NCBI RefSeq assembly: GCF_002017875.1
Contig: NZ_MUFV01000001.1
Span: 310,001 to 374,000, forward strand
Length of the DNA: 64,000 bases
Source of the DNA: Deinococcus sp. LM3
GTDB lineage: Bacteria > Deinococcota > Deinococci > Deinococcales > Deinococcaceae
Direction of reading: 5' to 3'
In this document: piece by piece, positions 23,521 to 35,339 of the stretch
Layout: each line of letters begins with the position of its first letter
How positions within the stretch are numbered: position 1 is the stretch's first letter
The notes under the pieces: model-generated
Seen by the model: only the letters and a program-made list of their open reading frames with translations
The model's database searches: none
What the model was told of the DNA's origin: nothing
Position numbers and translations under genes: made by a program

Positions 23521-24200
23521 TGACCGGCACGCCGGGAACGCCCGCCACCCCTGATCTGTTCGCGTTGCAACTGCGGGGCGTGTGGCTGCGCCTGGGCCGC
23601 GAGGTCATCCTGCGCGGCGTGACGCTGGACGTGCCGGCCGGTGAGGGCGTGACGCTGCTCGGCGAGAACGGCGCGGGGAAAACCACGCTGCTGCGCCTGC
23701 TCGGGTCGGGCCTGCGGCCCACGCGTGGCGAGGGGCGGGTGCTGGGCTTCGACCTGCGCGACAGCCGCTCGGTGCGGGACAACGTGCACCTGATGCCGGT
23801 CGACGGCGGCCTGTACCCGGACCTGACCTGCGAGGAGAACCTGAGGTTCGCGCTCACCATGCACGGCCAGCCGGGTGACGTGGGCGCGGCGCTGCGGCGC
23901 GTGGACCTGCACGGGGCCGCGACCCGCCGCGCGCGCTTCCTGTCGGCCGGGATGCGCAAGCGACTGGCCCTGGCCCGCGCCCACCTGCTGGCGCGGCCGG
24001 TCACGCTGGTCGACGAACCGTTCGCGAACCTGGACGACGCGGGGCGGCAGCTGGTCCTGAACCTGCTGGGCGAGCTGCGCGCCGGGGGCGGCACGCTGGT
24101 CGTCGCGGCGCACGAACCGGCGCTGGCCCGTCAGGTCGCGCCGCGCGCCCTGCGGCTGCACGCCGGGCAGCTCACGCCGGCCTCGCCGGAGTCCGCGTGA
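23520..24200 (+). CDS. ccmA: Heme exporter ATP-binding protein CcmA
   Basis: A 226-residue ABC ATPase: Walker A GENGAGKTT, signature LSAGMRKRLALARA, Walker B VTLVDEPFANLDD. With CcmB and CcmC it drives release of heme-charged CcmE at the membrane. Its start codon and GGAG ribosome binding site are formed by the end of the repeat just upstream. The stop overlaps the ccmB start (GTGA). Confidence 0.93.
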   Translation: MTGTPGTPATPDLFALQLRGVWLRLGREVILRGVTLDVPAGEGVTLLGENGAGKTTLLRLLGSGLRPTRGEGRVLGFDLRDSRSVRDNVHLMPVDGGLYPDLTCEENLRFALTMHGQPGDVGAALRRVDLHGAATRRARFLSAGMRKRLALARAHLLARPVTLVDEPFANLDDAGRQLVLNLLGELRAGGGTLVVAAHEPALARQVAPRALRLHAGQLTPASPESA

Positions 24201-24949
24201 CCGGCCAGTCCCGACCCGGCCCCCGAAACCCCGGCCCCCGCAGCGGCGCGTGGGCGGTCATCCGCGCGGTGGCGGGCAAGGACCTGCGCGTGGCGGGCCG
24301 CACCCGCGACACGCTGCTCGCCACGGCCTTCTTCGCGGGGCTGGTCCTGATGGTGCTGGGGCTGGCGCTGAGCAACTCGGTCCGCACGCCCGACCAGGGG
24401 GCCGCGCTGGCGGCCGGGGCCATCTGGACGGCGCTGGCCCTGGCGGCCGCCGTGGGCGCGCAGCGGGCCTTCGCGCAGGAGCAGGAGGCGGGCGCGCTGG
24501 AACAGCTGCTGCTGTACCCCGGCCCGCACGGCGCGCTGTACCTGGGCAAGCTGCTGGGCGTGCTGCCGCCCCTGCTGCTGGTCGCGGCGTTCACGGTGCC
24601 GGCCGGCCTGATCCTGTTCGGCGCGGCCGAGGCGGTCACGGCCGCCGGGCGCGCCGTTCCCTGGGCGGCGCTGGTCCTGACGACCGCGCTGGGCATCCTG
24701 GGGTTCGCGGCCGGCACGACCTTCTACGGCAGCGTGACGGTCAGCCTGCGCGCCCGCGAGGCGCTGCTGCCCGCCCTGGCCTTCCCGATCCTGGTGCCGG
24801 CCGTGATCGCCACCGTGAAGGCCACCGCCCTGCTGCTCACGGACGGCTGGAGCGCCGAGGTCGCCACGTGGCTGACCTTCCTGGCGGCGTTCGACCTGGG
24901 GACCGTGATCCTGGCGACCCTGCTGTTCCCCTACGCCGCCGAGAGCTGA
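24197..24949 (+). CDS. ccmB: Heme exporter permease CcmB
   Basis: A 250-residue six-helix protein. The N-terminal region KDLRVAGRTRDTLLATAFFAGLVLM and FAQEQEAGALEQLLLYPGPHGALYLGK are CcmB hallmarks. It partners with CcmA in the complex that frees holo-CcmE. GTG start overlapping the ccmA stop by 4 bp indicates coupled translation. Confidence 0.94.
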   Translation: MTGQSRPGPRNPGPRSGAWAVIRAVAGKDLRVAGRTRDTLLATAFFAGLVLMVLGLALSNSVRTPDQGAALAAGAIWTALALAAAVGAQRAFAQEQEAGALEQLLLYPGPHGALYLGKLLGVLPPLLLVAAFTVPAGLILFGAAEAVTAAGRAVPWAALVLTTALGILGFAAGTTFYGSVTVSLRAREALLPALAFPILVPAVIATVKATALLLTDGWSAEVATWLTFLAAFDLGTVILATLLFPYAAES

Positions 24950-24995
24950 TCCGGACTCCGCTCCGGCCCGCGCTGGCCGCGACTGGTGACGGCGG

Positions 24996-27449
24996 TCAGT
25001 CCAGGCCCAGCGCGGCGCGCGTTTCGCGCAGGTGGGCGCGTTCGCTCTCGGCGAGGTCGTGTTCGCCGTGCAGTTCGTGCCAGCGGATCAGGTCCTCGCG
25101 GCTGTCGGTGTCGAGCGGGTCGGCGGCGATCAGGATTCGCAGGGCGTCGCGCCGGCGCACGTCGCTGTCCGGCTGGGCGCTGGCGTGGACGCGCAGGGCG
25201 TCGTGCAGCAGCCGCTCGGCCTGGGCGCGTTCCTCACCGAGTTCGGCCGGGAGGTCCGGCAGGACGCTCAGCGGGGCGGTCAGGGGGCGCAGCAGTTCGG
25301 CCAGTCCGGTCAGGTCCTGGCTGCGCAGCGCGCGGCGCAGTTCGGCCAGGTCGCTGATGACCGGGAACAGCAGGTGCAGCAGTCCGCGTTCGGTGCCGAC
25401 GACCGGCACGCCGAAGGTGGCGCGCAGGTGGTACACGGCCGTCTGGAGGCTGGCCAGCGGGTTCTTGGCGCCGGGCCAGAAGCGGTCGGCGAGCGTCTCG
25501 CGGGATTGCGGGTGGTCGCTGAGGGCCAGGGCGACCAGCAGCGCGGCGCTCTTGCGGGTCGGGAAATCCCCGAGCTGCACCTGCCGGCCGGCGTGCGTGA
25601 ACCGCAGCGGCCCGAGGGTCTGGATCCGCAGCGGGAACAGGGCGCGGGTGGCGGGGTCCTGCGCGAGGCTGGCGAGGGGCGCGGCGGCGCGGCTGCCGAG
25701 CAGCGACAGGTACCCGTGCGTGCGGATCAGGTCGAGGGCCTCGGTCAGGTCGTCGGGGTGGGCGCGGCTGAGCAGGGCGGTCACGAGTTCCAGTCGCGCC
25801 TCCTCGTGGCGGGCGGCCGTGATGACCGGGTCCAGGTCGCCGCTCAGGAGGGCGCCTTCGAGTTCGGCGCGCAGGCCCAGTGGGGAGGCGCCGCGCAGCG
25901 CGGCCTGCGCGGCGTCCGGCTGGCCCAGTTCGCGGTGGGCGCGGGCGCGCAGCAGCGCCGCTTCGGCCTGCAGGCTGCGGTCGCCGTGCTGGACGTGGCC
26001 CAGCAGCGCCAGAGCCTGCGCGGGATCGCCGGTCTGGAGGGCCATGACGGCCTGCACGCGGCGCAGCCACCCGAAGGTCTGGGCCGACGGGTGCTGTTCA
26101 TGCAGTCGGGCAGCCCCGTCGAGGTGGTGGGCGACCTGCGTGAGTTCTCCCAGGTACACGTGGCATTCGGCGAGGTTCAGGTGGGTCAGGGCGGCGTCGT
26201 GCGGGTGGTCCGGCGTGAACAGCAGCAGGGCGCGGCGGTAGGGGCCGAGGGCCTCGCGCAGCAGGCCGCGCCCGAAGTGCAGCGCGCCGAGGGTTTCGAG
26301 GCTCTGCGCCTCGCGGGTCAGGTCGCCCGCCTCGCGGAAGGCGGCGACGGCGCCCTGCAGGCTGCGTTCCGCCTCGGCGTGCCGGCCGAGTTGCACGAGC
26401 AGCGTGGCGCGGTTGTACCCGGCCTCGCCGGCCGTGACGCCCTGGCCCTGCGCGGCGCGGCCGAAGTCCCGCAGCGCGGCGTCGGTGTCGCCCTGCAGGG
26501 CGCGCACCACCCCGCGGGCGTTGTGGACGGTCGCCCGCAGTGGGGCGTCCAGCGGGCCGCTGAGGGCGCGGGTGTACAGCGTCTCGGCGTGCGGGGGGTC
26601 GTGGGCGGCGCGGGCCAGCAGTCCGGCGAGGTACAGGGCCGGGGGCGCGGCCCGCCAGGGTTCCGGAAGGCGGCGCAGCGCGGCGCGCAGGCTGGCCTCG
26701 CCCTGGCCGGCGCGGGCGACGCGGGCCAGGAGGGTCAGGTGCTCCTCCCACAGCGCCGCGTGGGCCAGGGTGTCGAGCGCGGCGTCCGGGTGGGTGTCGG
26801 CCAGGGCCTGGGCGGCCTGCCGGGCGTCATGCGGGTCCGGATGCGGGGCGAGGAAGCGGCGCAGCGGTTCCGGGAAGGTCCAGCCGTGCGGGTCCGGCCA
26901 CAGCCAGCCGCCGCCGTGCAGGGCGTCCAGGTCGGCGCGCGGCACGTTCAGCCGGGCGGCGGTCGCGGGGGTGATCAGGGTGGACACGGCCAGCCGGGCG
27001 GCGCTGGCGAGAAGCGGTTCGGGCGGCAGCAGCGGCCAGAGCAGCGCGGTCGCCAGCGGGTGCAGGTGGGGGGCCGGGTCGTCGGGCAGCCGGGCGGCGA
27101 GTGGCAGCGCGGCCGGCCAGCCGCCGCTGTACGCCAGGGTCGCTTCGTGCTGTCCGGCGCTCAGTTGCGGCAGCGCGGCGCTCCAGTCGGCCTCAGCGAG
27201 CAGCAGGTCTGCTCCGCTGAGGATCAGCGCGCCGGTCTGGTCGGCGGGCAGCTGGCCCAGCTCGCCGCGCCGCTCCGGGCACCACAGCCAGTCTCGCTGA
27301 CCGGGGACGGGCGGGGTGCGCTGCACACTCCAGCCGCGCTCGGCCGCCCAGGTGCGCAGGGCCGGCTGGTTCGCCCCGACGTCCACCGGGGCCACCACGC
27401 CGCTGGCCCGGTCCAGTCTGGAAAGCAGCCGCTGGGGCAGTGGAGCCAT
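24996..27449 (-). CDS. BTAD/SARP-like transcriptional regulator with TPR array
   Basis: An 817-residue protein. Residues 1-220 have no named domain that I recognise. Residues about 230-570 form an Ala/Leu-rich TPR array (for example HNARGVVRALQGDTDAALRDFGRAA). The C-terminal 230 residues combine an OmpR-like winged helix (QTLGPLRFTHAGRQVQLGDFPTRKSAALLVALAL...SRETLADRFWPG..NPLASLQTAVYHLRATFG) with a bacterial transcriptional activation domain ending ESERAHLRETRAALG. This fits Deinococcus BTAD-type activators. It lies inside the ccm region on the other strand; TATACT lies 6 nt before the ATG. Confidence 0.85.
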   Translation of the reverse strand: MAPLPQRLLSRLDRASGVVAPVDVGANQPALRTWAAERGWSVQRTPPVPGQRDWLWCPERRGELGQLPADQTGALILSGADLLLAEADWSAALPQLSAGQHEATLAYSGGWPAALPLAARLPDDPAPHLHPLATALLWPLLPPEPLLASAARLAVSTLITPATAARLNVPRADLDALHGGGWLWPDPHGWTFPEPLRRFLAPHPDPHDARQAAQALADTHPDAALDTLAHAALWEEHLTLLARVARAGQGEASLRAALRRLPEPWRAAPPALYLAGLLARAAHDPPHAETLYTRALSGPLDAPLRATVHNARGVVRALQGDTDAALRDFGRAAQGQGVTAGEAGYNRATLLVQLGRHAEAERSLQGAVAAFREAGDLTREAQSLETLGALHFGRGLLREALGPYRRALLLFTPDHPHDAALTHLNLAECHVYLGELTQVAHHLDGAARLHEQHPSAQTFGWLRRVQAVMALQTGDPAQALALLGHVQHGDRSLQAEAALLRARAHRELGQPDAAQAALRGASPLGLRAELEGALLSGDLDPVITAARHEEARLELVTALLSRAHPDDLTEALDLIRTHGYLSLLGSRAAAPLASLAQDPATRALFPLRIQTLGPLRFTHAGRQVQLGDFPTRKSAALLVALALSDHPQSRETLADRFWPGAKNPLASLQTAVYHLRATFGVPVVGTERGLLHLLFPVISDLAELRRALRSQDLTGLAELLRPLTAPLSVLPDLPAELGEERAQAERLLHDALRVHASAQPDSDVRRRDALRILIAADPLDTDSREDLIRWHELHGEHDLAESERAHLRETRAALGLD

Positions 27450-27455
27450 CCCTGA

Positions 27456-27461
27456 AGTATA
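27456..27461 (-). promoter_or_regulatory. -10 box TATACT for a leaderless transcript
   Basis: On the minus strand TATACT ends 6 nt before the ATG of the BTAD-type regulator, too close for a ribosome binding site. Confidence 0.6.
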
Positions 27462-27612
27462 GGGCGCGGCCTTCAGGGCGGCTTCCCCCGGACGGCCGTG
27501 CCGGGGCGGCGACCGACCCGGACGGGGGTGTTTGCGATTTTTTTGAGGCGCGCCTGCTTCAATGACGGTACGCCTCACCGGTTCCACCCCACGTAACACC
27601 AAGGAGCTCACG

Positions 27613-29421
27613 ATGAAGAAAGTGTCCACGATTGGTCTGGGTCTGACGGTCCTTCTCGCCGCGTGCGGTCAGAGCACCCCGCAGTCTTCCCTGCAGGCGG
27701 CGGCGCCGCAGGGCCTGACGGCGCAGGGCACGCCCACACTGTCGGCGTGCAGCGCCCTGTACGCCCAGGAACCGACGGGCGTTCAGGTGGACGGTTCGCT
27801 GCGGTACGGCGAGACCGGCACCCTGCTGCTGACCTTCCTGGACGACACCAGCAAGGGCCGCGCCATCACCTGGATGGACTCCACGCTGGACGTGGACCTG
27901 GGCAGCGGCCTGGGTGCGTTCGAACACCTGCCCATCGTGGCGCTCAGGACCCTGATCACGCCCGCCCTGGTCGAGACCCTCCAGGCGAACCTGCCGGGCC
28001 TCGCCTCGATCTACCAGGACGCGCCGCTGCAGTACAAGCTGGCCGAGAGCGTGAAGTTCATCGGGGCCGACACCGCCCAGAGTTCCTACGGCGTGACCGG
28101 TAAGGGCATCGGCGTGGGCATCATCGATTCGGGCGTGGACGCCACCCACCCGGACCTGGCGCACACCGCCAAGAACGTCAAGCTGGTGGGGCCGATCACC
28201 GACACGCCGGCCGGCGGGTACCTGTTCGTGGACCTGCCGAACACCGACACCAGCAGCGGGCACGGGACGCACGTGGCCAGCACCATCGGCGGCAGCGGCG
28301 AGGCCTCGGCCGGCAGCCGGATGCGGCGCGGCGTGGCGCCCGGCGCGACCCTGGTGGGCGTGGGCGCCGGCGACGGCCTGAGCATCCTGTACGCGCTGCA
28401 GGGCTTCGACTACCTGATGAAACCCGAGGTGCGCGAGACCTACAACGTCCGCGTGATCAGCAACTCGTGGGGCAGCAGCGGCGAGTTCGCGCCGTACAAC
28501 CCGATCAGCATCGCCTCCAAACGCGCCTACGAGGCCGGGATGGTGGTCGTGTTCGCCGCCGGGAACGAGGGCCCGGACGCCAACACCCTGAACCCCTACT
28601 CGGCCAGCCCCTGCGTGATCAGCGTGGCCGCCGGCGACAAGAAGGGCTACCTGGCGGACTTCAGCTCGCGTGGCCGGCCCGGCGACACGCTGGTACACCC
28701 CGACATCACCGCTCCCGGCGTGAAGATCAGCGCCGCGCGCGCCCTGACGGGTCTGGCCGCGACCACGGTGCCCGACACCGACAACCCCCGGTACTCCAGC
28801 ATCAGCGGGACCAGCATGGCGACCCCCCACATCAGCGGCGTGGTGGCGCTGATGCTGGAAGCCAACCCGAAACTGAACCTGGACGGCGTCATGAAGATCT
28901 TCAGCAAGACCAGCCGCAACATGTACTACGTGGCGACCGCCACGAACGGCTTCGATCCCGCCCAGGTGGTCGTGAAGCAGCGCGAGGAGTGGGAGGTCGG
29001 GTACGGGTACGTGAACGCCGACGCCGCGGTGCGCGAGGCAGCCAAGCTGAACCCCAGCCGCTTCACGGTGCAGACCACCGCGCTGCCCGGCTGGAGCGGC
29101 ACCGTGCAGACCGCCGTGTGTGCCCCCACCGTGAACTGCGTGCAGAACGCCCAGGACAGCTACACCCTGAACGTGCCCTCGGGCGCCAGCGTCCTGCGCG
29201 TCTCGACCGAGTGGGGCAACCCCGCCTTCGACCTGGACCTGGAGGTCTACAACCCGGCCGGGCAACTGGTGGGGTCCAGCGCCCAGGGGGCCAGCACGGG
29301 TGAGGCGGTCAGCATTCCCAGGCCCGTCGCGGGGAACTGGCGCGTGGTGCTCAAGGGGTACCTGAACGCCCCGACCACGTACACCGGCAAGGCGGCCGTG
29401 GACCGGATCGTCAAGCAGTAA
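27613..29421 (+). CDS. Secreted subtilisin-family (S8) serine protease, lipoprotein
   Basis: A 602-residue exported protease with AAGGAG upstream of its ATG. The signal peptide ends in a lipobox (VLLAACGQ), so it is probably membrane-anchored. A propeptide of about 145 residues leads to the S8 domain with D172 (IIDSGVDATHPDL), H217 (SGHGTHVAS) and S401 (SGTSMATPHISG). The last 110 residues form a beta-rich pre-peptidase C-terminal-like domain (STEWGNPAFDLDLEVYNPAGQLV). All catalytic residues are intact. It interrupts the ccm region but has no evident link to it. Confidence 0.95.
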   Translation: MKKVSTIGLGLTVLLAACGQSTPQSSLQAAAPQGLTAQGTPTLSACSALYAQEPTGVQVDGSLRYGETGTLLLTFLDDTSKGRAITWMDSTLDVDLGSGLGAFEHLPIVALRTLITPALVETLQANLPGLASIYQDAPLQYKLAESVKFIGADTAQSSYGVTGKGIGVGIIDSGVDATHPDLAHTAKNVKLVGPITDTPAGGYLFVDLPNTDTSSGHGTHVASTIGGSGEASAGSRMRRGVAPGATLVGVGAGDGLSILYALQGFDYLMKPEVRETYNVRVISNSWGSSGEFAPYNPISIASKRAYEAGMVVVFAAGNEGPDANTLNPYSASPCVISVAAGDKKGYLADFSSRGRPGDTLVHPDITAPGVKISAARALTGLAATTVPDTDNPRYSSISGTSMATPHISGVVALMLEANPKLNLDGVMKIFSKTSRNMYYVATATNGFDPAQVVVKQREEWEVGYGYVNADAAVREAAKLNPSRFTVQTTALPGWSGTVQTAVCAPTVNCVQNAQDSYTLNVPSGASVLRVSTEWGNPAFDLDLEVYNPAGQLVGSSAQGASTGEAVSIPRPVAGNWRVVLKGYLNAPTTYTGKAAVDRIVKQ

Positions 29422-29614
29422 CGGCGAGTGCCTGGCGGCGCGGCCGGAGCCCCTGTGCGGGGGTTCCGGCCGCGCCGCTCTGCGCCGCGCGGGGACACTC
29501 GCACTTGCCCGGCGGGGCGTCTGGGCGGGATGCTGCGGGCATTCGGTATGGACTGCCCGGCGCGGCGACCGTCACGGTCCTGACTCACGTCCGGGGTTCA
29601 GAATGGGGAGCGAC

Positions 29615-30329
<715 letters not shown>

Positions 30330-30337
<8 letters not shown>

Positions 30338-30461
30338 GTACACCGCCTACGTCGTGATCGTGTACGTCGTGACCTTCGCGCTGCTGTTCGGGTACCTGGG
30401 GTGGATGTGGTGGCGACTGCGCGCCCTGCGTGACGAGCCCGCCGACGGAGCGCCGCAGTGA
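30330..30461 (+). CDS. ccmD: CcmD-like small membrane protein
   Basis: A 43-residue frame starts at GTG within the end of ccmC (8-bp overlap) and ends within the ccmE start. It has one membrane helix (YVVIVYVVTFALLFGYLGWMWW) followed by a basic RLRALRDE tail, the CcmD layout. CcmD helps release holo-CcmE from CcmABC. Position, size and topology all fit; sequence similarity in this family is weak. Confidence 0.82.
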
Positions 30462-30937
30462 GCGACCCCTCCTCCTTCCCGCCGCCCCCCACCCCGCTGG
30501 GGCAGGCGCGCCGGCGCCGGCGCAGTCCCTGGCCGACCGTGCTGGGCGTGGCGGCCCTGGTGGGCCTGACGGGCTTCATCGCCTTCGGGAACCTGAACCG
30601 CTCGCTGGAGTACTTCGTGACGCCCACCGAGTACCGGCAGCAGCAGGCGCAGTTGCAGGGCCGCGCCATCCGTATCGGCGGGCTGGTCCGGGACGTGCAG
30701 TACGACCCGCAGTCCCTGAACCTGCGCTTCGTCGTCTCGGACGGCGGGGCCAGCTTCCCGGTGCAGTACCAGGGGGCGGTCAGCGACCTGTTCAAGGAGA
30801 ACCAGGGCGTGGTCGTGCGCGGCGAGTTCCAGGACGGGACCTTCCAGGCGTCGGATCTGGTCGTCAAGCACTCCGAGGAGTACAACGTCCCGAAAACGCA
30901 GGCGGAGCTCAAGGACCTGCTGAACACCACCGAGTAA
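30458..30937 (+). CDS. ccmE: Heme chaperone CcmE
   Basis: A 159-residue protein with a Pro-rich cytoplasmic start, one membrane anchor (about 26-46) and an OB-fold periplasmic domain. The heme-linking His is H138 with Tyr142 four residues on (VVKHSEEYNVP), the HxxxY form. It carries heme covalently from CcmC to CcmF/H. The GTG start overlaps the ccmD stop by 4 bp. Confidence 0.95.
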   Translation: MSDPSSFPPPPTPLGQARRRRRSPWPTVLGVAALVGLTGFIAFGNLNRSLEYFVTPTEYRQQQAQLQGRAIRIGGLVRDVQYDPQSLNLRFVVSDGGASFPVQYQGAVSDLFKENQGVVVRGEFQDGTFQASDLVVKHSEEYNVPKTQAELKDLLNTTE

Positions 30938-31035
30938 GTCTGACGCCGCCCCTGTCCGACCCCGCCGGATCGCCGGCCCACCCACGCGGGCCGGGCCTGC
31001 CGTCCCGCGCGGCCCCACCAGAGAGGTAACCCGTT

Positions 31036-33018
<1,983 letters not shown>

Positions 33019-33113
33019 ATCCCGGCACTCCCCTCCACGTCCCGGCCCCTCCCCTGCCCTGGCGGCCCCCGCCTGAATGCCCGTGACGACCCGCCAGACC
33101 GAAAAGGACTTCC

Positions 33114-33701
33114 ATGACCCACACTCCTCCCCCGGCCCAGCCCTCCACCCCGCCTCCTGCCGCGCCCGCCTGGCGGCGGTTCCTGCCCCCGCTGATCGCG
33201 GCGGCGCTGGTCGCCGGGCTGGGCGCCGCGCTGCTGCAACCCGCGCGCAACGCCACGACCGGCGGCCCCCTGATCGGCAAGCCCGCCCCGGCCTTCACCC
33301 TGGAAAGCCTGGACGGCGTGCCGGTCAGCCTGGAGGGCCTGCGGGGCCGTCCGGTCGTGCTGAACTTCTGGGCGTCATGGTGCGGCCCGTGCCGCGAGGA
33401 AGCGCCGATGTTCCGCGAACTGAGCGCCCGGCAGGGCAGCGGCGACGGACTGGCGGTCGTGGGCATCCTGTTTCAGGAGACGAACGAGCAGAGCGCGCGG
33501 GACTTTATCCGCGAGTACGCGCTGGCGTACCCGAACCTGAAAGACCCCCGCATCGACACCGGCGTCGAGTACGGCGTGAGCGGCATTCCGGAGACGGTGT
33601 TCATCGATGCCGAGGGTGTGGTGCAGCACATGGACCGGGGCGGCCTGACGCGCGAGCGCCTGAACGTCGGCCTGGAGAAGATCGGCGTGCCCGCCCTGTG
33701 A
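33114..33701 (+). CDS. ccmG: Thiol:disulfide oxidoreductase CcmG/DsbE
   Basis: A 195-residue membrane-anchored thioredoxin: Pro-rich start, helix at about 25-42, active site WASWCGPCREE and cis-Pro loop GIPETVFID. It reduces apocytochrome c or CcmH thiols in the periplasm, probably fed by CcdA. Its stop overlaps the ccmH start. Confidence 0.95.
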   Translation: MTHTPPPAQPSTPPPAAPAWRRFLPPLIAAALVAGLGAALLQPARNATTGGPLIGKPAPAFTLESLDGVPVSLEGLRGRPVVLNFWASWCGPCREEAPMFRELSARQGSGDGLAVVGILFQETNEQSARDFIREYALAYPNLKDPRIDTGVEYGVSGIPETVFIDAEGVVQHMDRGGLTRERLNVGLEKIGVPAL

Positions 33702-34282
33702 CGGTCATGACCACCTCACCCCTGTCCCCGGTGCGCGGCGTGCTGGTCGCCCTGTTGTGCCTGCTGACCCTGCTGACCGGACGGGGAGCAGCACAACAGA
33801 CCGGCGCCCAGCAGACCGGAGCCCAGCAGACCGGGGCGCCGACCCTGACGCCCGCGCAGGAGCAGCGCGCGGTCGCCATCCAGAAGAACCTGCGCTGCCC
33901 GCTGTGCGACACCGGCGAGTCCATCGCGGACTCCCGCAGCGACATCAGCGTGAAGATGCGCGAGTCCGTGCGCGAACAGGTCGCCGCCGGACGCACCGAC
34001 GGGGACATCTACGTGTTCTTCGCGCAGCGCTACGGGAACTTCGTGCTGCTCGACCCGCCCCGGACCGGCAAGGGCCTGCTGCTGTGGGGCGCGCCCCTGC
34101 TGGCGCTGGCGCTGGGCGGGGCGGTCCTGTGGTCGTTCCTGCGGCGCGCGCCGAGCAGCGCTCCCGTGACGGGCCTGCCGGACGAACCGTTCGATCCGTT
34201 CCTGGAACAGGTGCGCCGTGACACCCGCGCCGGCACCGACACCCGCGCGCCCGGCGGCCCCACGGACGGAGGCCCGGCGTGA
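33698..34282 (+). CDS. ccmH: Cytochrome c-type biogenesis protein CcmH (NrfF-like)
   Basis: The 194-residue product starts at GTG overlapping ccmG. After a signal peptide come three tandem QQTGA repeats (a 15-bp DNA repeat at about 33795-33838), then the thiol motif RCPLCDTGESIADS, helix-rich REQVAAGRTDGDIYVFFAQRYGNFVLL, and a membrane anchor (LLLWGAPLLALALGGAVLW). It holds apocytochrome cysteines for heme attachment. The short repeat between signal and domain is probably neutral. Confidence 0.94.
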   Translation: MTVMTTSPLSPVRGVLVALLCLLTLLTGRGAAQQTGAQQTGAQQTGAPTLTPAQEQRAVAIQKNLRCPLCDTGESIADSRSDISVKMRESVREQVAAGRTDGDIYVFFAQRYGNFVLLDPPRTGKGLLLWGAPLLALALGGAVLWSFLRRAPSSAPVTGLPDEPFDPFLEQVRRDTRAGTDTRAPGGPTDGGPA

Positions 34283-35337
34283 CCGCCGTGAGCCTGCTGC
34301 TTCTGCTGCTGGTCGTGGGGGTCACGCTATGGCTGGTGCTGGAACCCCTGCGGTCCGGTCAGCCCAGCGACCCGGACGCCGAACCGCGCGCCCGGCTGGA
34401 GCAGGACCGCGACGCGCTGTACGCGGAACTGGCCGCGCTGCCCGACACCGACGAGTCGCAGCGCCGCCGTCCGGACCTGGAACGCCGCGCCGCGCTGACC
34501 CTGCGCGCCCTGGACGCCCTGCCGCCCCGCCCGCGCCCCGCGCCGCGCACCCGCACCCTGGCCCTCGGGGCGCTGGCCGCCGCCTTCCTCCTGACTGCCG
34601 TGGGCGCCGTGACCTTCGTGCCGCGCTGGCAGCTGGCGTCCCTGCAACCGGCCGAGGCCGCGAACGTGCAGGCCACACTGCGCCTGCCGGGCCTGAAAGC
34701 GCAGGCCGAGCGGACCGGCGCGGCCGCCGATTACCTCGCGTGGGGCAAGGCGGCCTTCGATTCCTCCCGGTACGATCAGGCGGTCACGGCGTACGGGAAC
34801 GCCCTGAAGCTCGACCCCCGGCAACCCGAGGCGCTGCGCCGGCTGGGCATCCTGCTCCTCACGCGCGGCGAGCAGACCGGCGAGACCCTGAGTGCCGAGG
34901 ACGCGCAGCGGGCCGCGCTGCTGATCCGCACGGGCGCGCAACTCGCGCCGGACGAACCGGAATCGCAGCTGCTGCTGGGCTTCGCACTGGCCCGTTTCGG
35001 GCAGGACGATCAGGCGCTGGCGGCGCTGGAACGCTACCGCACCCTGGACCCCAGTGGCCGCGACGCAGACGACCTGATCACCGCCATCCGCGCCCGCCAG
35101 AACGACAGCGACCCCGCGCTGCGCGTGTACGCCGCCAGCTGCGCCAGCTGCCACGGCCCCAGCGGCGGCGGCGGTATCGGCCCCAGCCTGCGCGACTCGG
35201 CCCTGACCCGCGAGGCCGCGCGGCAGGTGATCGTGCAGGGCCAGGGCGCCATGCCCGCCTACCCGGACCTGAAGACGGACGACCTGAACGCCCTGCTGGA
35301 CCTGCTGGAAAGCTGGCAGGACACCGGGAGCCGCTGA
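34279..35337 (+). CDS. CcmI-like TPR protein fused to a cytochrome c domain
   Basis: A 352-residue protein. Two N-terminal helices flank a cytoplasmic loop (EQDRDALYAELAAL), as in CcmI. TPR repeats follow (about 160-275: WGKAAFDSSRYDQAVTAYGNAL), which in CcmI hold the apocytochrome C-terminus. The last 80 residues are a class I cytochrome c domain with CASCHGPSGGGGIGPSL and a later Met in GAMPAYPDL as likely axial ligand. Fusion of a heme-bearing domain to the chaperone is unusual. The GTG start overlaps the ccmH stop. Confidence 0.9.
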   Translation: MTAVSLLLLLLVVGVTLWLVLEPLRSGQPSDPDAEPRARLEQDRDALYAELAALPDTDESQRRRPDLERRAALTLRALDALPPRPRPAPRTRTLALGALAAAFLLTAVGAVTFVPRWQLASLQPAEAANVQATLRLPGLKAQAERTGAAADYLAWGKAAFDSSRYDQAVTAYGNALKLDPRQPEALRRLGILLLTRGEQTGETLSAEDAQRAALLIRTGAQLAPDEPESQLLLGFALARFGQDDQALAALERYRTLDPSGRDADDLITAIRARQNDSDPALRVYAASCASCHGPSGGGGIGPSLRDSALTREAARQVIVQGQGAMPAYPDLKTDDLNALLDLLESWQDTGSR

Positions 35338-35339
35338 AC

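Noticed and set aside
33795..33838. Tandem 15-bp repeat in ccmH as a CRISPR-like or phase-variable tract
   Set aside because: Only three in-frame units encoding QQTGA; loss or gain would not shift the frame, so it is not a phase switch.
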